Shown one piece after another: positions 1-9,476 of a stretch of DNA of 36,104 bases. Origin of the DNA: Acidobacteriaceae bacterium (GTDB taxonomy: Bacteria > Acidobacteriota > Terriglobia > Terriglobales > Acidobacteriaceae). The translations under genes were made by a program, and so were the position numbers. The DNA lies in the NCBI GenBank assembly GCA_030838385.1, contig JAUTWX010000189.1:1-36104 (forward strand). The letters are read 5' to 3'. Each line of letters starts with the position of its first letter. Within the stretch, counting starts at the first letter, position 1. The notes beneath the pieces were generated by a model that was given only the letters and a program-made list of their open reading frames with translations, ran no database searches and was not told the origin of the DNA.

Positions 1-198
1 GATTTGCTTCTCGCAGAGAAGGAGAGCCCCGACGAACCCTCAATTCATTTCCTGCTTGCTGCCGTGTACCGGTCGCAGGGAAGGACAACCGCGGCGCAGG
101 AAGAGACTCGTACGTATGGTCGGCTCCAGCGGCGGGCGAGCGAAGGAGTAGCCGCGCAGGCAAATGAATCGATCGACATCAAGAGTACCGCTCACTGA
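1..198 (+). CDS. C-terminal end of a TPR-like protein, truncated by the window edge
   Basis: Open frame runs in from the left edge. 'DEPSIHFLLAAVYRSQGRTTAAQEETRTYGRL' looks like a terminal TPR helix pair. It overlaps the next CDS start. Confidence 0.5.
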   Translation, partial: DLLLAEKESPDEPSIHFLLAAVYRSQGRTTAAQEETRTYGRLQRRASEGVAAQANESIDIKSTAH

Positions 199-2083
199 TC
201 GGCCGCGGCTGGCTTCGAAGATCGCGTGGTCGGCCTTGCTCCCTCGCTGGATCTGCGAAGCAGGTGCACTCGCATCGGTAGTTTTCCTGTGCGGTTCCAC
301 GGTTGCGCAACAAGATAAGACGCCACAGGGTGGCGCAAGCACTGGGGGCGTCTATGCTCCGGTGCACGACGCGGAACATCGCCCAATCACCGCCGGCGGT
401 TTTGTGCAGGATGGTCCGATAGTCTTCAAGGACATATCCGGGCAAGCGGGTCTAACAAACTGGCACTATGCAGGTGGTTCAAGCTCCAAGAGCTATATTG
501 TGGAGTCGCTGGGCAGCGGCATCGCGCTCCTCGACTATGACAACGATGGCTGGCTCGATATCTATCTGGTCAATGGCATGAGCTACGAGGCCATGAATGT
601 AAAGGCCGAATCGCCGCATGCCGCACTCTTTCATAACAACCATGACGGCACGTTCAGAAATGTGGCCGGGCACGCTGGCGTGACTAATGATCGCTGGGGC
701 GTTGGGGTTGCAGTGGCCGATTACGACAACGATGGCTGGCCGGATCTATATGTAACCAACCTGGGCAAGAATCGGCTCTACCACAACAATCACGACGGCA
801 CCTTCACAGATGTTGCGGAGAAATCCGGCGTCGCGCTCGGCGGCTGGTCCACCGGTCCCACATTTGGAGACTACGATGGCGACGGACGCTTGGATCTCTT
901 CGTGCCCGGCTACACCGCTTACGACTTCCATAATCCACCCGTGGTCGGATCGAACTCCGTTGTCTCGAATTATTGCCAGTACCGGGGCGCGAGCGTCTTT
1001 TGTGGGCCGCGCGGCCTGAGAGGCGAGCACGATCACCTCTTCCACAACGATGGAGATGGAAAATTCACGGATGTTAGCCAAAAAGCTGGAGTCGCTGATG
1101 CGCCTGGATACTACGGACTAACGTCGTTGTTTGTTGACCTGAATGGTGACGGGAAACCAGAACTGCTGGTGGCCGACGACTCGACTCCCAACTATCTCTA
1201 CCGGAATAAGGGGGATGGCACCTTCGAAGATCTCAGCTTCGAGTCCGGCTATGCGGTCAATCATGATGGCAGGGAAACTGCAACCATGGGCATCGCGGTT
1301 GGCGACGATAGAAATGTTGGCCGCCTGGATATTCTCGACACAGATTTTTCCGACGACTACAAGGTGCTGTACCGGAACGATGGAGACCTGAATTTCACCG
1401 ATTCGAGTTATGAAGCGGGCGTTGCCAAAGATACGATTCCGTTTCTTAGCTGGGGCGACGGATTCATCGACTACGATAACGACGGCTGGAAGGACATCTT
1501 CATCGCCAGCGGTCATGTGTACAAGCAAGTGGACGAGCACGACTGGGGCACAACATTCGCGCAGCGCCCGTTGCTGCTTCGAAACAACGGCGCCGGTAAG
1601 TTCACGCTCGTTCCCGCAGTGCAGGGAACTGGACTGGCCGTAGTCGTGCCGGCGCGCGGCGCAGCTTTCGGCGATCTGTTCAATGACGGCAAGATCGATG
1701 TCGTGCTGAACAATCTCGACTCCACACCTACGCTCCTGCGCAACGTGAACCCCGATCATCATCACTGGATTGAGTTCCGCCTTAACGGAGGTGCGGGCAA
1801 GCCACGCGATGCTGTTGGTGCTGTCGTTTTCGTCACCGCTGGGAAAACAACTCGGCGAGGCGATGTCCTAAGTGGGGGTAGCTTTGCGTCTTCCAACGAT
1901 CCGCGTGTGCACTTTGGTCTGGGCGATGCGGCCACAATCGATTCGGTAGAGATTCGCTGGCCGGGCGGAGGGCCGATTGAGAAAATTGTCGTCCCAGGTG
2001 TAGACCGCATTCTCACGATAGAGCAGGGTCGCGGCGTAACGCACGAAGACTGCTCGAAGTGTTCTTCGGCAAAAGCGAAGTGA
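164..2083 (+). CDS. FG-GAP/VCBS repeat protein with C-terminal ASPIC/UnbV domain (CRTAC1-like), exported
   Basis: Repeated 'DYDNDGWLDIYLVNG', 'DYDGDGRLDLFVPG' and 'DLNGDGKPELLVAD' beta-propeller Ca-binding repeats. C-terminal 'DSVEIRWPGGGPIEKI' is ASPIC/UnbV-like. N-terminal hydrophobic segment. Confidence 0.9.
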   Translation: MNRSTSRVPLTDRPRLASKIAWSALLPRWICEAGALASVVFLCGSTVAQQDKTPQGGASTGGVYAPVHDAEHRPITAGGFVQDGPIVFKDISGQAGLTNWHYAGGSSSKSYIVESLGSGIALLDYDNDGWLDIYLVNGMSYEAMNVKAESPHAALFHNNHDGTFRNVAGHAGVTNDRWGVGVAVADYDNDGWPDLYVTNLGKNRLYHNNHDGTFTDVAEKSGVALGGWSTGPTFGDYDGDGRLDLFVPGYTAYDFHNPPVVGSNSVVSNYCQYRGASVFCGPRGLRGEHDHLFHNDGDGKFTDVSQKAGVADAPGYYGLTSLFVDLNGDGKPELLVADDSTPNYLYRNKGDGTFEDLSFESGYAVNHDGRETATMGIAVGDDRNVGRLDILDTDFSDDYKVLYRNDGDLNFTDSSYEAGVAKDTIPFLSWGDGFIDYDNDGWKDIFIASGHVYKQVDEHDWGTTFAQRPLLLRNNGAGKFTLVPAVQGTGLAVVVPARGAAFGDLFNDGKIDVVLNNLDSTPTLLRNVNPDHHHWIEFRLNGGAGKPRDAVGAVVFVTAGKTTRRGDVLSGGSFASSNDPRVHFGLGDAATIDSVEIRWPGGGPIEKIVVPGVDRILTIEQGRGVTHEDCSKCSSAKAK

Positions 2084-3730
2084 ATGCATATGCGACCGGG
2101 GCGTCCAATCCTGTTTCTGCTCGTGATCCTAATTTCTGCGGCAGCAGAGGCGTTTCAGGCGACTCCGGTTCGCGTCGCCGATGCAGAGTGCGCGAAGTGC
2201 CACAAGGAAATTTTCCAGCGATATCTCTCCACCCCGATGGCGCATGCCAGCGGCACCGCCGGGGAGAACCTGATGCCCGGCACATTTTTTCATGTTCCTT
2301 CCGGCGTCGAGTACGTCATCTCAAACGAACACGGACAGCCTCGCCTGGGATTTCGAAGCAGGAAAGACAACAATATCTCGGGAGAAAATCCGCTAGGCTA
2401 CTTCCTCGGCTCGGGCCATCTGGGCACCACTTATCTCTACGAAATCGATCGCTATCTATTCGAGTCTCCGGTCGCGTGGTACGCAGCGTCGCACAGGTAT
2501 GATATGAAGCCGGGGCTGGCAGAGATGACGCAAATGCCGCCATCTCTTCCGATGGAAAGCAGTTGTCTGCGCTGCCACATGAGTGGGGTTGATCGCAGCG
2601 ATTCGGGAACCATTAACCGATATAGCGGATTGCCATTTCTACATACCGGCATCACCTGCGAGGCTTGCCACGGGGATGCGCAGCGCCATATGAATAGCAG
2701 CGGCAAAGCAGCAATCGTGAATCCCGCACATCTGGATCCGACTCACCGCGATTCGGTTTGCATCAATTGTCATCTCGAAGGAGATGTTTCGGTAGAACGG
2801 GCAGGGCATTCCGCGCTCGACTACCATCCTGGCGATTCGATTTCCGACTATCTCGCCTTCTATGTCTATTCCGGCACTAACCTGACGACACGCGGAGTAA
2901 GCGAGGTTGAGCAACTCGCTCAGAGCACGTGCAAGCGCATGAGCGGGGACCGGATGTCCTGCACCAGTTGTCACGATCCGCACTTCACGCCGGCGCCCGA
3001 ACAGCGCGCGGCCTTCTTCCGGACGAAGTGTCTCGCCTGCCACAGCCAGCCCCAATTCGCCGTATCGCATCACCAGGAAAATTCCGACTGCACCAGCTGT
3101 CACATGCGGCACACCGGAGCAGAAAATATTCCGCATGTCGCGTGGACAGATCATCGGATTCTCCGGGAGCCCGCGCCGCCTCATGCCGGCACAGAGCATC
3201 CGCAGAGCGCGGAACTATCTCCGGTCCTGTCCCCGGACGCGAGCAGGCGCGACCTCGCGATGGCATACTACCAGGCGCTGCTCGAAGGCAATTCATCGGT
3301 CGAACCAACGGCATGGAAGCTGCTCCAGGAACAGCGCACCGCTATTGGGAGCGATGAAAGGGCGCTCGACGCCTTTGGACTCCTGAGCGCCAAGCGCGGA
3401 GAGAATCAGGATGCAGAAGAGGCTTTTCAAAGAGTCTTGAAACTCGATCCGCGAGATCTCACGGCGGAGTCGAACTTAGGCATACTGGCGGCAAAGCAGG
3501 GCAAGCTGCAGGCGTCGCTTGCGCTGCTGCAACCGGCGTTCGACGCAAACATGGACGTTGTTGGACTGGCCATGAATCTGGCACGCGTGCAATGCATGGC
3601 TGGCGACGCGGCAGGTGCTCGCGCCACACTTGAGAGAGCGCTCGTCTACGCTCCGGGGCTGCAGGAGTTGCGGCACATGCGCGACCAGATGCGGGACTGC
3701 GGTCCCAAGAACCGGGCAGCAGCACAGTAA
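2084..3730 (+). CDS. Multiheme c-type cytochrome with C-terminal TPR repeats, exported
   Basis: Seven CXXCH motifs: CAKCH, CLRCH, CEACH, CINCH, CTSCH, CLACH, CTSCH. Signal peptide 'MHMRPGRPILFLLVILISAAAEAFQ'. C-terminal TPR 'AEEAFQRVLKLDPRDLTAESNLGILAAKQGKLQASLALLQ'. Confidence 0.9.
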   Translation: MHMRPGRPILFLLVILISAAAEAFQATPVRVADAECAKCHKEIFQRYLSTPMAHASGTAGENLMPGTFFHVPSGVEYVISNEHGQPRLGFRSRKDNNISGENPLGYFLGSGHLGTTYLYEIDRYLFESPVAWYAASHRYDMKPGLAEMTQMPPSLPMESSCLRCHMSGVDRSDSGTINRYSGLPFLHTGITCEACHGDAQRHMNSSGKAAIVNPAHLDPTHRDSVCINCHLEGDVSVERAGHSALDYHPGDSISDYLAFYVYSGTNLTTRGVSEVEQLAQSTCKRMSGDRMSCTSCHDPHFTPAPEQRAAFFRTKCLACHSQPQFAVSHHQENSDCTSCHMRHTGAENIPHVAWTDHRILREPAPPHAGTEHPQSAELSPVLSPDASRRDLAMAYYQALLEGNSSVEPTAWKLLQEQRTAIGSDERALDAFGLLSAKRGENQDAEEAFQRVLKLDPRDLTAESNLGILAAKQGKLQASLALLQPAFDANMDVVGLAMNLARVQCMAGDAAGARATLERALVYAPGLQELRHMRDQMRDCGPKNRAAAQ

Positions 3731-4105
3731 TGAGGGACGGCTGGTTCCGCGCTTTCGCTGCATGCGTGCTGATCTTTGTTACCATCCAGTTCGCACACTC
3801 GCAATCGCCAGCCGACCCCCTAGCCGGAAGCGCAGTCATTGACAGTGGCAGGCAAGCTTTCGGACGCGGAGACGGCCTTTCGGCACCGCCGGGGCCTGAA
3901 CGAGCGTGCGCAGCAGGAGTTCGCTGTATGCGCAAAACTCAATGGCGGCCATTCGTCGAGGGAAGTGCCCAACCCGTCCTCTCCAGCCAGGCCCACGAAG
4001 CAGTGGGCCGCGATTGCAGTTACATTCAACAATCAACTGCAGAAACACTCTCGCGAGGCTGCGCCTAGTCCATGTATATATGGAAGGCGCTCCGGTTTGG
4101 GTTGA
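3730..4105 (+). pseudogene. Probable decayed TPR protein gene (signal peptide plus frame-shifted TPR tail)
   Basis: The frame from 3730 starts with a signal peptide, 'MRDGWFRAFAACVLIFVTIQFAHSQ'. TPR-like sequence 'GKLSDAETAFRHRRGLNERAQQEFAVCAKLNGGHSSREVPNP' continues in a different frame (ORF 3839..4105). Confidence 0.5.
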
Positions 4106-4117
4106 GAGGGAGGTGGC

Positions 4118-4780
4118 ATGAATATATTGGGCATCGATATCGGCGGCACCAACCTGAAATTTCGTATGCAGCAACAAGACGAGATCATCAAGGTGCCCTC
4201 TGGGCCGAAGATGACGCCTGAAGTCATGGTGGGAGCGATCAAGAAACACACCGCGGGCTGGAAATACGATCGCGTATCTGTCGGCTTCCCTGGGCCTGTG
4301 ATCCATGACAAGCCATTGCTGGAGCCGCACAACCTCGGGAAGGGATGGGTGCGCTTCGATTTCAAGAAGGCATTTGGCGGCAAACCGCTGAAGCTGCTCA
4401 ACGATGCTGCTATGCAGGCGATGGGAAGTTATAAAGGCGGCCGCATGCTCTATCTCGGACTGGGCACCGGGCTGGGCTCCGCGATGGTGGTGGATGGATC
4501 CGTGCAGGCGATGGAGCTGGCACATTTACCGTGGAGAAAGCGGAAGACCTACGAGGACTATCTGGGCAAGGTGGGGCTGACGCGCTACGGCCGCAAGGCA
4601 TGGGAGAAGAATGTCGTGAAAGTCATCGAGCTGATGGCGAATGCGATGGAGACCGATTATGTCGTCCTCGGCGGCGGAAATGCGAAGCTCATGAAGAAGC
4701 TGCCGCCCAAGGTCTTTCTTGGCTCGAACGACAACGCGTTCAAGGGAGCGTTCATGCTCTGGGAGAACGACAAGAACTAG
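4118..4780 (+). CDS. ROK family sugar kinase, polyphosphate-glucokinase-like
   Basis: N-terminal phosphate-binding 'MNILGIDIGGTNLKF', 'GFPGPV', 'LNDAAMQAMGSYKGGRMLYLGLGTGLGSAMV', 'VVLGGGNAKL'. RBS-like gggagg upstream. Confidence 0.85.
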   Translation: MNILGIDIGGTNLKFRMQQQDEIIKVPSGPKMTPEVMVGAIKKHTAGWKYDRVSVGFPGPVIHDKPLLEPHNLGKGWVRFDFKKAFGGKPLKLLNDAAMQAMGSYKGGRMLYLGLGTGLGSAMVVDGSVQAMELAHLPWRKRKTYEDYLGKVGLTRYGRKAWEKNVVKVIELMANAMETDYVVLGGGNAKLMKKLPPKVFLGSNDNAFKGAFMLWENDKN

Positions 4781-4929
4781 CTGGCGATTCGATGATGATG
4801 ATGGCCGGATAGATGGGATCGCACCGCCGCCGGGCGAACGGAAAGTGCATGCCGTTCTAGTTTTGCTTATTTGGCGCTGGACGCTTTCGCTTATTCTAAA
4901 GTGGGGCCTGTTGCCGCCGAGGACCACTC

Positions 4930-6045
4930 ATGCGCTTTCGTACTCTTCTTCTCGCAATCTTCCTCGCCGCCGCAAGTGCTATGGCGCAAACCATGTCCGC
5001 GACGCATGTTGCGCCTGCAGTCGCGGCCACGAGGTGGCCGGTCAAGGATAATCTCTATGTCGCGCACAATTTCCATTTTGGCAGCGGCGAAACTCTGCCT
5101 GAGCTGAAACTGCGCTATTTTACGCTCGGCAGTCCGCACCGCAATACCGCCGGTCGCGTCGACAACGCAGTCCTCCTCCTGCATGGCACTGGAGGCAATC
5201 GTCGGACGCTGCTCGTCCCGCAGTTCTCCGACGTCCTGTTTGGTCCTGGCCAGCCGCTTGACATCACGCACTACTTTCTTATCTTTCCCGACGACATCGG
5301 TCAGGGCGACTCATCCAAGCCCTCGGACGGTCTGCGCATGAAGTTCCCACGCTACGACTACGATGACATGGTCCGCTCGCAGCACCAGATGCTGCTCGAA
5401 GGCCTCGGCGTCGATCACCTTCGCCTCATTCTGGGTACTTCGATGGGCTGCATGCAGAGCTTCGTGTGGGGCGAGACGCATCCCGGCTTTGCGGACGCGC
5501 TCATGCCGCTTGCCTGCCTGCCCACTGCAATCGCCGGTCGCAATCGCATGATGCGCTACATGGCAATCGAGAACATCAAGAACGACCCTGCCTGGCAGAA
5601 CGGCAACTACGCCACCGAGCCTGCTCTCGGGCTTCGCACTGCGAATGAGATGCTGCTGATTATGGGCTCCGCCCCACTGGTGATGCAGAAAGCCGCACCC
5701 ACGCGCGAAGCTGCGGAGGAGTATGTCGACAAATACTTGGCTCGGACAACTGCCAGCACCGATGCGAATAATCTCATTTACTACGTAGACGCTTCGCGCA
5801 ACTATGACCCCAGCGCGCAGCTCGGCCACATCACTGTTCCCGTCATGTACATCAACTCCGCCGACGACTTTATCAATCCGCCGGAGCTTGGCATTGCGGA
5901 GAAGCTCGCAAAGCAAATGCCACACGCGAAGTTCGTCCTGATCCCCATCTCCGACGCAACGCGGGGCCACGGCACGCACACGCAGGCTGCCATCTGGAAG
6001 GACTATCTCGTCGAGGTGCTCAAGGAATCTGAACCGAAATCCTGA
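4930..6045 (+). CDS. Alpha/beta-fold hydrolase, homoserine O-acetyltransferase (MetX)-like, with signal peptide
   Basis: 'MRFRTLLLAIFLAAASAMAQT' signal peptide. Nucleophile elbow 'ILGTSMGCMQSFVWGETHPGF'. 'YINSADDFINPPE' and a C-terminal 'GHGTHTQA' His region. Confidence 0.85.
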   Translation: MRFRTLLLAIFLAAASAMAQTMSATHVAPAVAATRWPVKDNLYVAHNFHFGSGETLPELKLRYFTLGSPHRNTAGRVDNAVLLLHGTGGNRRTLLVPQFSDVLFGPGQPLDITHYFLIFPDDIGQGDSSKPSDGLRMKFPRYDYDDMVRSQHQMLLEGLGVDHLRLILGTSMGCMQSFVWGETHPGFADALMPLACLPTAIAGRNRMMRYMAIENIKNDPAWQNGNYATEPALGLRTANEMLLIMGSAPLVMQKAAPTREAAEEYVDKYLARTTASTDANNLIYYVDASRNYDPSAQLGHITVPVMYINSADDFINPPELGIAEKLAKQMPHAKFVLIPISDATRGHGTHTQAAIWKDYLVEVLKESEPKS

Positions 6046-6143
6046 TGCCCCGTCCCAACGCGACGGTCTAACAGCATGCAATCAAACTCATCTCACGCTT
6101 CCATCCTCGAACGGATATATTTTCTAGTACTATCTTGCAAATA

Positions 6144-6246
6144 GGATGCGAATAAGCATCCACATACGGCCTTCAGGCAGAGCCGCATCAGTCAGAATTC
6201 CCCCTTCTGCGAACGCTCGCAGGCAGCCTTTATTTTCTGCGGCTGC
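6144..6246 (+). promoter_or_regulatory. Hairpin-rich 5' leader upstream of the TonB-dependent receptor
   Basis: Three perfect inverted repeats: GGATGC-GAATAA-GCATCC (6144-6161), CTGCGA-ACGC-TCGCAG (6207-6222), GCAGCC-N12-GGCTGC (6223-6246). Confidence 0.45.
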
Positions 6247-6278
6247 TAATCGTGACATGAACCTGGAGGCCGCCGCAT

Positions 6279-9200
6279 ATGCGTAACCATCGCATCTGCT
6301 CGATCATCGCTCTCGTCCTCGCCACTAGCTCGACGGCTGCTTACTCTCAATCGACCGCGACGCTCTCCGGTACGATTACAGATCCTTCGGGAGCAGTCGT
6401 CCCGCAGGCGCAGGTCACAGTGCATGGCCTGTCTACCGGTGTCGATCGCACAGTGGCATCTGACCCTGCAGGCAGCTACACCATCCCCTCGCTACAACCG
6501 GGCAATTACAGCGTCAGCGTGCACGCATCGGGCTTCGCTGATTACAAGCTGGCGAGTGTGACCCTGCAGGTCGACCAAAATGTCACCGCGAATGTGAAGC
6601 TGGGCGTGGCGTCGGCGGGGCAGGTGGTGCAGGTGCAAGCCGCGGCGCCACTTGTCGACGCGCAGACCATCACCCTTGGCCAGGTAATCGATCAGACGAC
6701 CGTTCAAAAGATTCCACTGAATGGGCGTCACTTCCTGGATCTGACGAACCTCACGCCCGGCACCGTCGTGCCGCCGGTCACAGGCAACCTGACGAGCGCC
6801 AGCCGGGGCCTGGGCGCAAATTCTTTTGATACGGCAGGACAGCGCGAAGACTCCGTCAACTTCATGATCAACGGCATCAATTTGAACGATCTGTCGCAGA
6901 ACCAGATCACCTTTCAGCCATCAATCAATACCACTGCGGAGTTCAAGATATCCAACTCGACCCCTTCGGCGGAGTATGGCCGCTCATCAGGGTCCATCGT
7001 GAATGTGGCAACCCGATCGGGCACGAACGCCTTCCACGGAGAAGCCTTCGATTATCTGCGAAACAACTACTTCGACGCACGCAACTTTTTCAACCGCAAG
7101 CCGTCGAGACAGAACTCGTTCATCCGGAATAATTTTGGTGGCGCCTTCTCCGGGCCAATCTTCAAGGACCGGACATTCTTCTTTCTCAGCTACGAAGGAC
7201 TGCGCCAGCAGCAGAGCCTTCTCTTCAATGGGACAGTGCTGAATCCCGCACAGCGGTCGGCTTTCGCGGCCAGCACGGCAGGCCCTGCCTATGCTCAACT
7301 GATCAATCTAATTCCCGCCGGCAACAATACAACGGGTACGGTCTTTCAGGGCTCGTCACCTGGGCCGGTGAAGACCGATCAGTTCTCGGGGGATCTCTTC
7401 CATACGCTTTCCGCCAGGGACAATGTGCATGCGTACTATGCGTGGCAGCAGGATGCTCGCACAGAACCAAACCTGCAGGGCAACACCATTCCCGGCTTCG
7501 GAGATCACCGTACCGCTCATCGGCAGGTGGGCACCATCAACGAGGTCCACATCTTCTCGCCCAATGTGGTGAATGAGGCGCGTCTTGGGTTCAACCGGAT
7601 CGCCATCGCCTTCGTCCCCAACACGCCGGAGAACCCGCTCAGTTTCGGTATTCAGAATGGCGTGGCATACAACAATGCGCTGCCCCAGATCACGGTACAG
7701 GACATCGGCCTGAACTTCGGCGGCCCTTCGGGATTTCCGCAAGGCCGCTTTGACACGGGCGGAGTCTTCTCCGACACCCTCTCTTGGAACCGGGGGAAGC
7801 ACACTATCAAAGCCGGTGGCGAATTCCGGCGTTTTATCGGCTCTTCGTTCTCGCAGACAGCAGGAATCCTGACCTTCAGTTCGACGGCGAACTTCATCAA
7901 TGGCGCCGCCAGCGCCTTCAGCGTGACTCCAACGCAGGTCACGAGCCGCATCTTTGAAAATGCAGTGGGCGCATTCGTATCCGACAACTATAAGTTCACG
8001 CCACGCTTTCAGGCGGAGTTAGGGCTGCGCTTCGAATGGAACGGAACCCCCACGGAAGGGGGCGGCCGCCTGGTCAACTTTGACGCAAACAGCGACACGT
8101 TGCTGCACGTAAGTCAGCCCTACAACCAGAATTACAATTATGAGCCGCGGATAGGATTCATCTTTGACGTATTCGGAAATAACAACACTATCCTGCGCGG
8201 CGGCTACGGCATCCTGGCGGATGAGCCGGTAAGCGGGGTAGTGACCGGTCTTGCCAGCAATCCACCCAATGCGAATCCTGTCAGTCAAACCGGAGCGCTG
8301 CCGGTCGGAACGCTGTATTCAAGCGCGGCGCTCGCGTCGCTTGCGCCCAGCGCCACCAATCCCAGACTCAGCAATGCCTACACAGAGAGTTACAACCTGA
8401 ATCTGCAACAGCAGTTCGGGCAGGGCGTCGTGATGGAGGTGGGGTACATCGGTTCGGAGGGCAAGCATCTGCGCATCCAGCGGAATCTCAACCAGTTCAT
8501 CTATCCCGGCGGCACTGCGACACGGCCGTTCGTAAGTCTTTCCCCGGCCAGTTCCATCCGCCCCGGCGCAGGCCTGGGAAACATCGCGTATATCGATTCC
8601 GAGTCGCTATCCAACTACAACGCTCTGTGGTTTACCGTGCGTAAGTCCCTAGCCCATGGGCTTCAAGTGAATTCAAGCTATACGTGGTCGAAGTCGCAGG
8701 ACCTTAACTCACTCGGCTCCCAGGGAACCTACACGTTACAGAACAACTTCAATCCAAAGGGAGACTATGGGCTCTCGGACTTCGATGCCCGTAGTCATTT
8801 CGTTTTCTCCGGAACGTGGAACCTGCCCTTCCATGGCAACCGACTGGTTGAGGGATGGCTGCTTGCAAACATTACGCAACTGCAAAGCGGTAACCCGATG
8901 AACGTGGTCACACCGTCGACTTACAACGGCGTCTCCGGCACCATTCGGCCAACGCTGGTGGGGCATTACACCACGGGACGTGGCGCGACTCTGCCCAATG
9001 GAAATGTGCCATTCATCCAAGGCACAGCATGTGCGACGCTGACGCCGAGCTGCACCTTCTTAGCGCAGTCTGCAGGCTTCGGTACACTCCGCCGCAACGC
9101 GCTTACCGGACCAGGTTTTGCGGATTCGGATATCTCCCTCGAAAAGACAACCAGAATTGCTGAAAGCACCGCGCTGGTCCTGCGCGTGGACGCCTTTGAT

Positions 9201-9350
9201 CTCTTGAACCATACCAATTTCGCGAATCCTAACCTGACGGCGAGCGGTGCAGCCACGAGTACATTCGGACAGATCATCGCAACTCGCACGGCAATCGGAG
9301 ATGCAGGGTCCTCGCGGCAACTGCAGTTCGCAATGCGCTTCGAGTTTTGA
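6279..9350 (+). CDS. TonB-dependent receptor with N-terminal carboxypeptidase regulatory-like domain (Oar-like)
   Basis: Signal peptide, then 'ATLSGTITDPSGAVVPQAQVTVHGLSTGVDRTVASDPAGSYTIPSLQPGNYSV'. Plug-like 'IPLNGRHFLDL'. 'NNFGGAFSGPIFKDRTFFFLSYEGLRQ', and a C-terminal 'RQLQFAMRFEF' beta-strand. Confidence 0.95.
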   Translation: MRNHRICSIIALVLATSSTAAYSQSTATLSGTITDPSGAVVPQAQVTVHGLSTGVDRTVASDPAGSYTIPSLQPGNYSVSVHASGFADYKLASVTLQVDQNVTANVKLGVASAGQVVQVQAAAPLVDAQTITLGQVIDQTTVQKIPLNGRHFLDLTNLTPGTVVPPVTGNLTSASRGLGANSFDTAGQREDSVNFMINGINLNDLSQNQITFQPSINTTAEFKISNSTPSAEYGRSSGSIVNVATRSGTNAFHGEAFDYLRNNYFDARNFFNRKPSRQNSFIRNNFGGAFSGPIFKDRTFFFLSYEGLRQQQSLLFNGTVLNPAQRSAFAASTAGPAYAQLINLIPAGNNTTGTVFQGSSPGPVKTDQFSGDLFHTLSARDNVHAYYAWQQDARTEPNLQGNTIPGFGDHRTAHRQVGTINEVHIFSPNVVNEARLGFNRIAIAFVPNTPENPLSFGIQNGVAYNNALPQITVQDIGLNFGGPSGFPQGRFDTGGVFSDTLSWNRGKHTIKAGGEFRRFIGSSFSQTAGILTFSSTANFINGAASAFSVTPTQVTSRIFENAVGAFVSDNYKFTPRFQAELGLRFEWNGTPTEGGGRLVNFDANSDTLLHVSQPYNQNYNYEPRIGFIFDVFGNNNTILRGGYGILADEPVSGVVTGLASNPPNANPVSQTGALPVGTLYSSAALASLAPSATNPRLSNAYTESYNLNLQQQFGQGVVMEVGYIGSEGKHLRIQRNLNQFIYPGGTATRPFVSLSPASSIRPGAGLGNIAYIDSESLSNYNALWFTVRKSLAHGLQVNSSYTWSKSQDLNSLGSQGTYTLQNNFNPKGDYGLSDFDARSHFVFSGTWNLPFHGNRLVEGWLLANITQLQSGNPMNVVTPSTYNGVSGTIRPTLVGHYTTGRGATLPNGNVPFIQGTACATLTPSCTFLAQSAGFGTLRRNALTGPGFADSDISLEKTTRIAESTALVLRVDAFDLLNHTNFANPNLTASGAATSTFGQIIATRTAIGDAGSSRQLQFAMRFEF

Positions 9351-9476
9351 ATGCGCGCTCTGTAAAGCATTTGGGCTGATTGTGAGCCGCGAACTTGCGG
9401 GCGTCTGAGACAAAGACTCGCGATCACCTCATGAATTATGCCCTGCGGCCTGTCGGCGAATTGCCAAACGAATATC

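Noticed and set aside
1118-1765. 215-aa - strand ORF inside the FG-GAP gene
   Set aside because: Val/Ile-rich shadow of the repeated D-N-D-G codons on the opposite strand, not a gene.
9351-9476. Search for a bidirectional terminator between the convergent TonB receptor and MFS genes
   Set aside because: No convincing GC-rich hairpin with a T-tract was seen.
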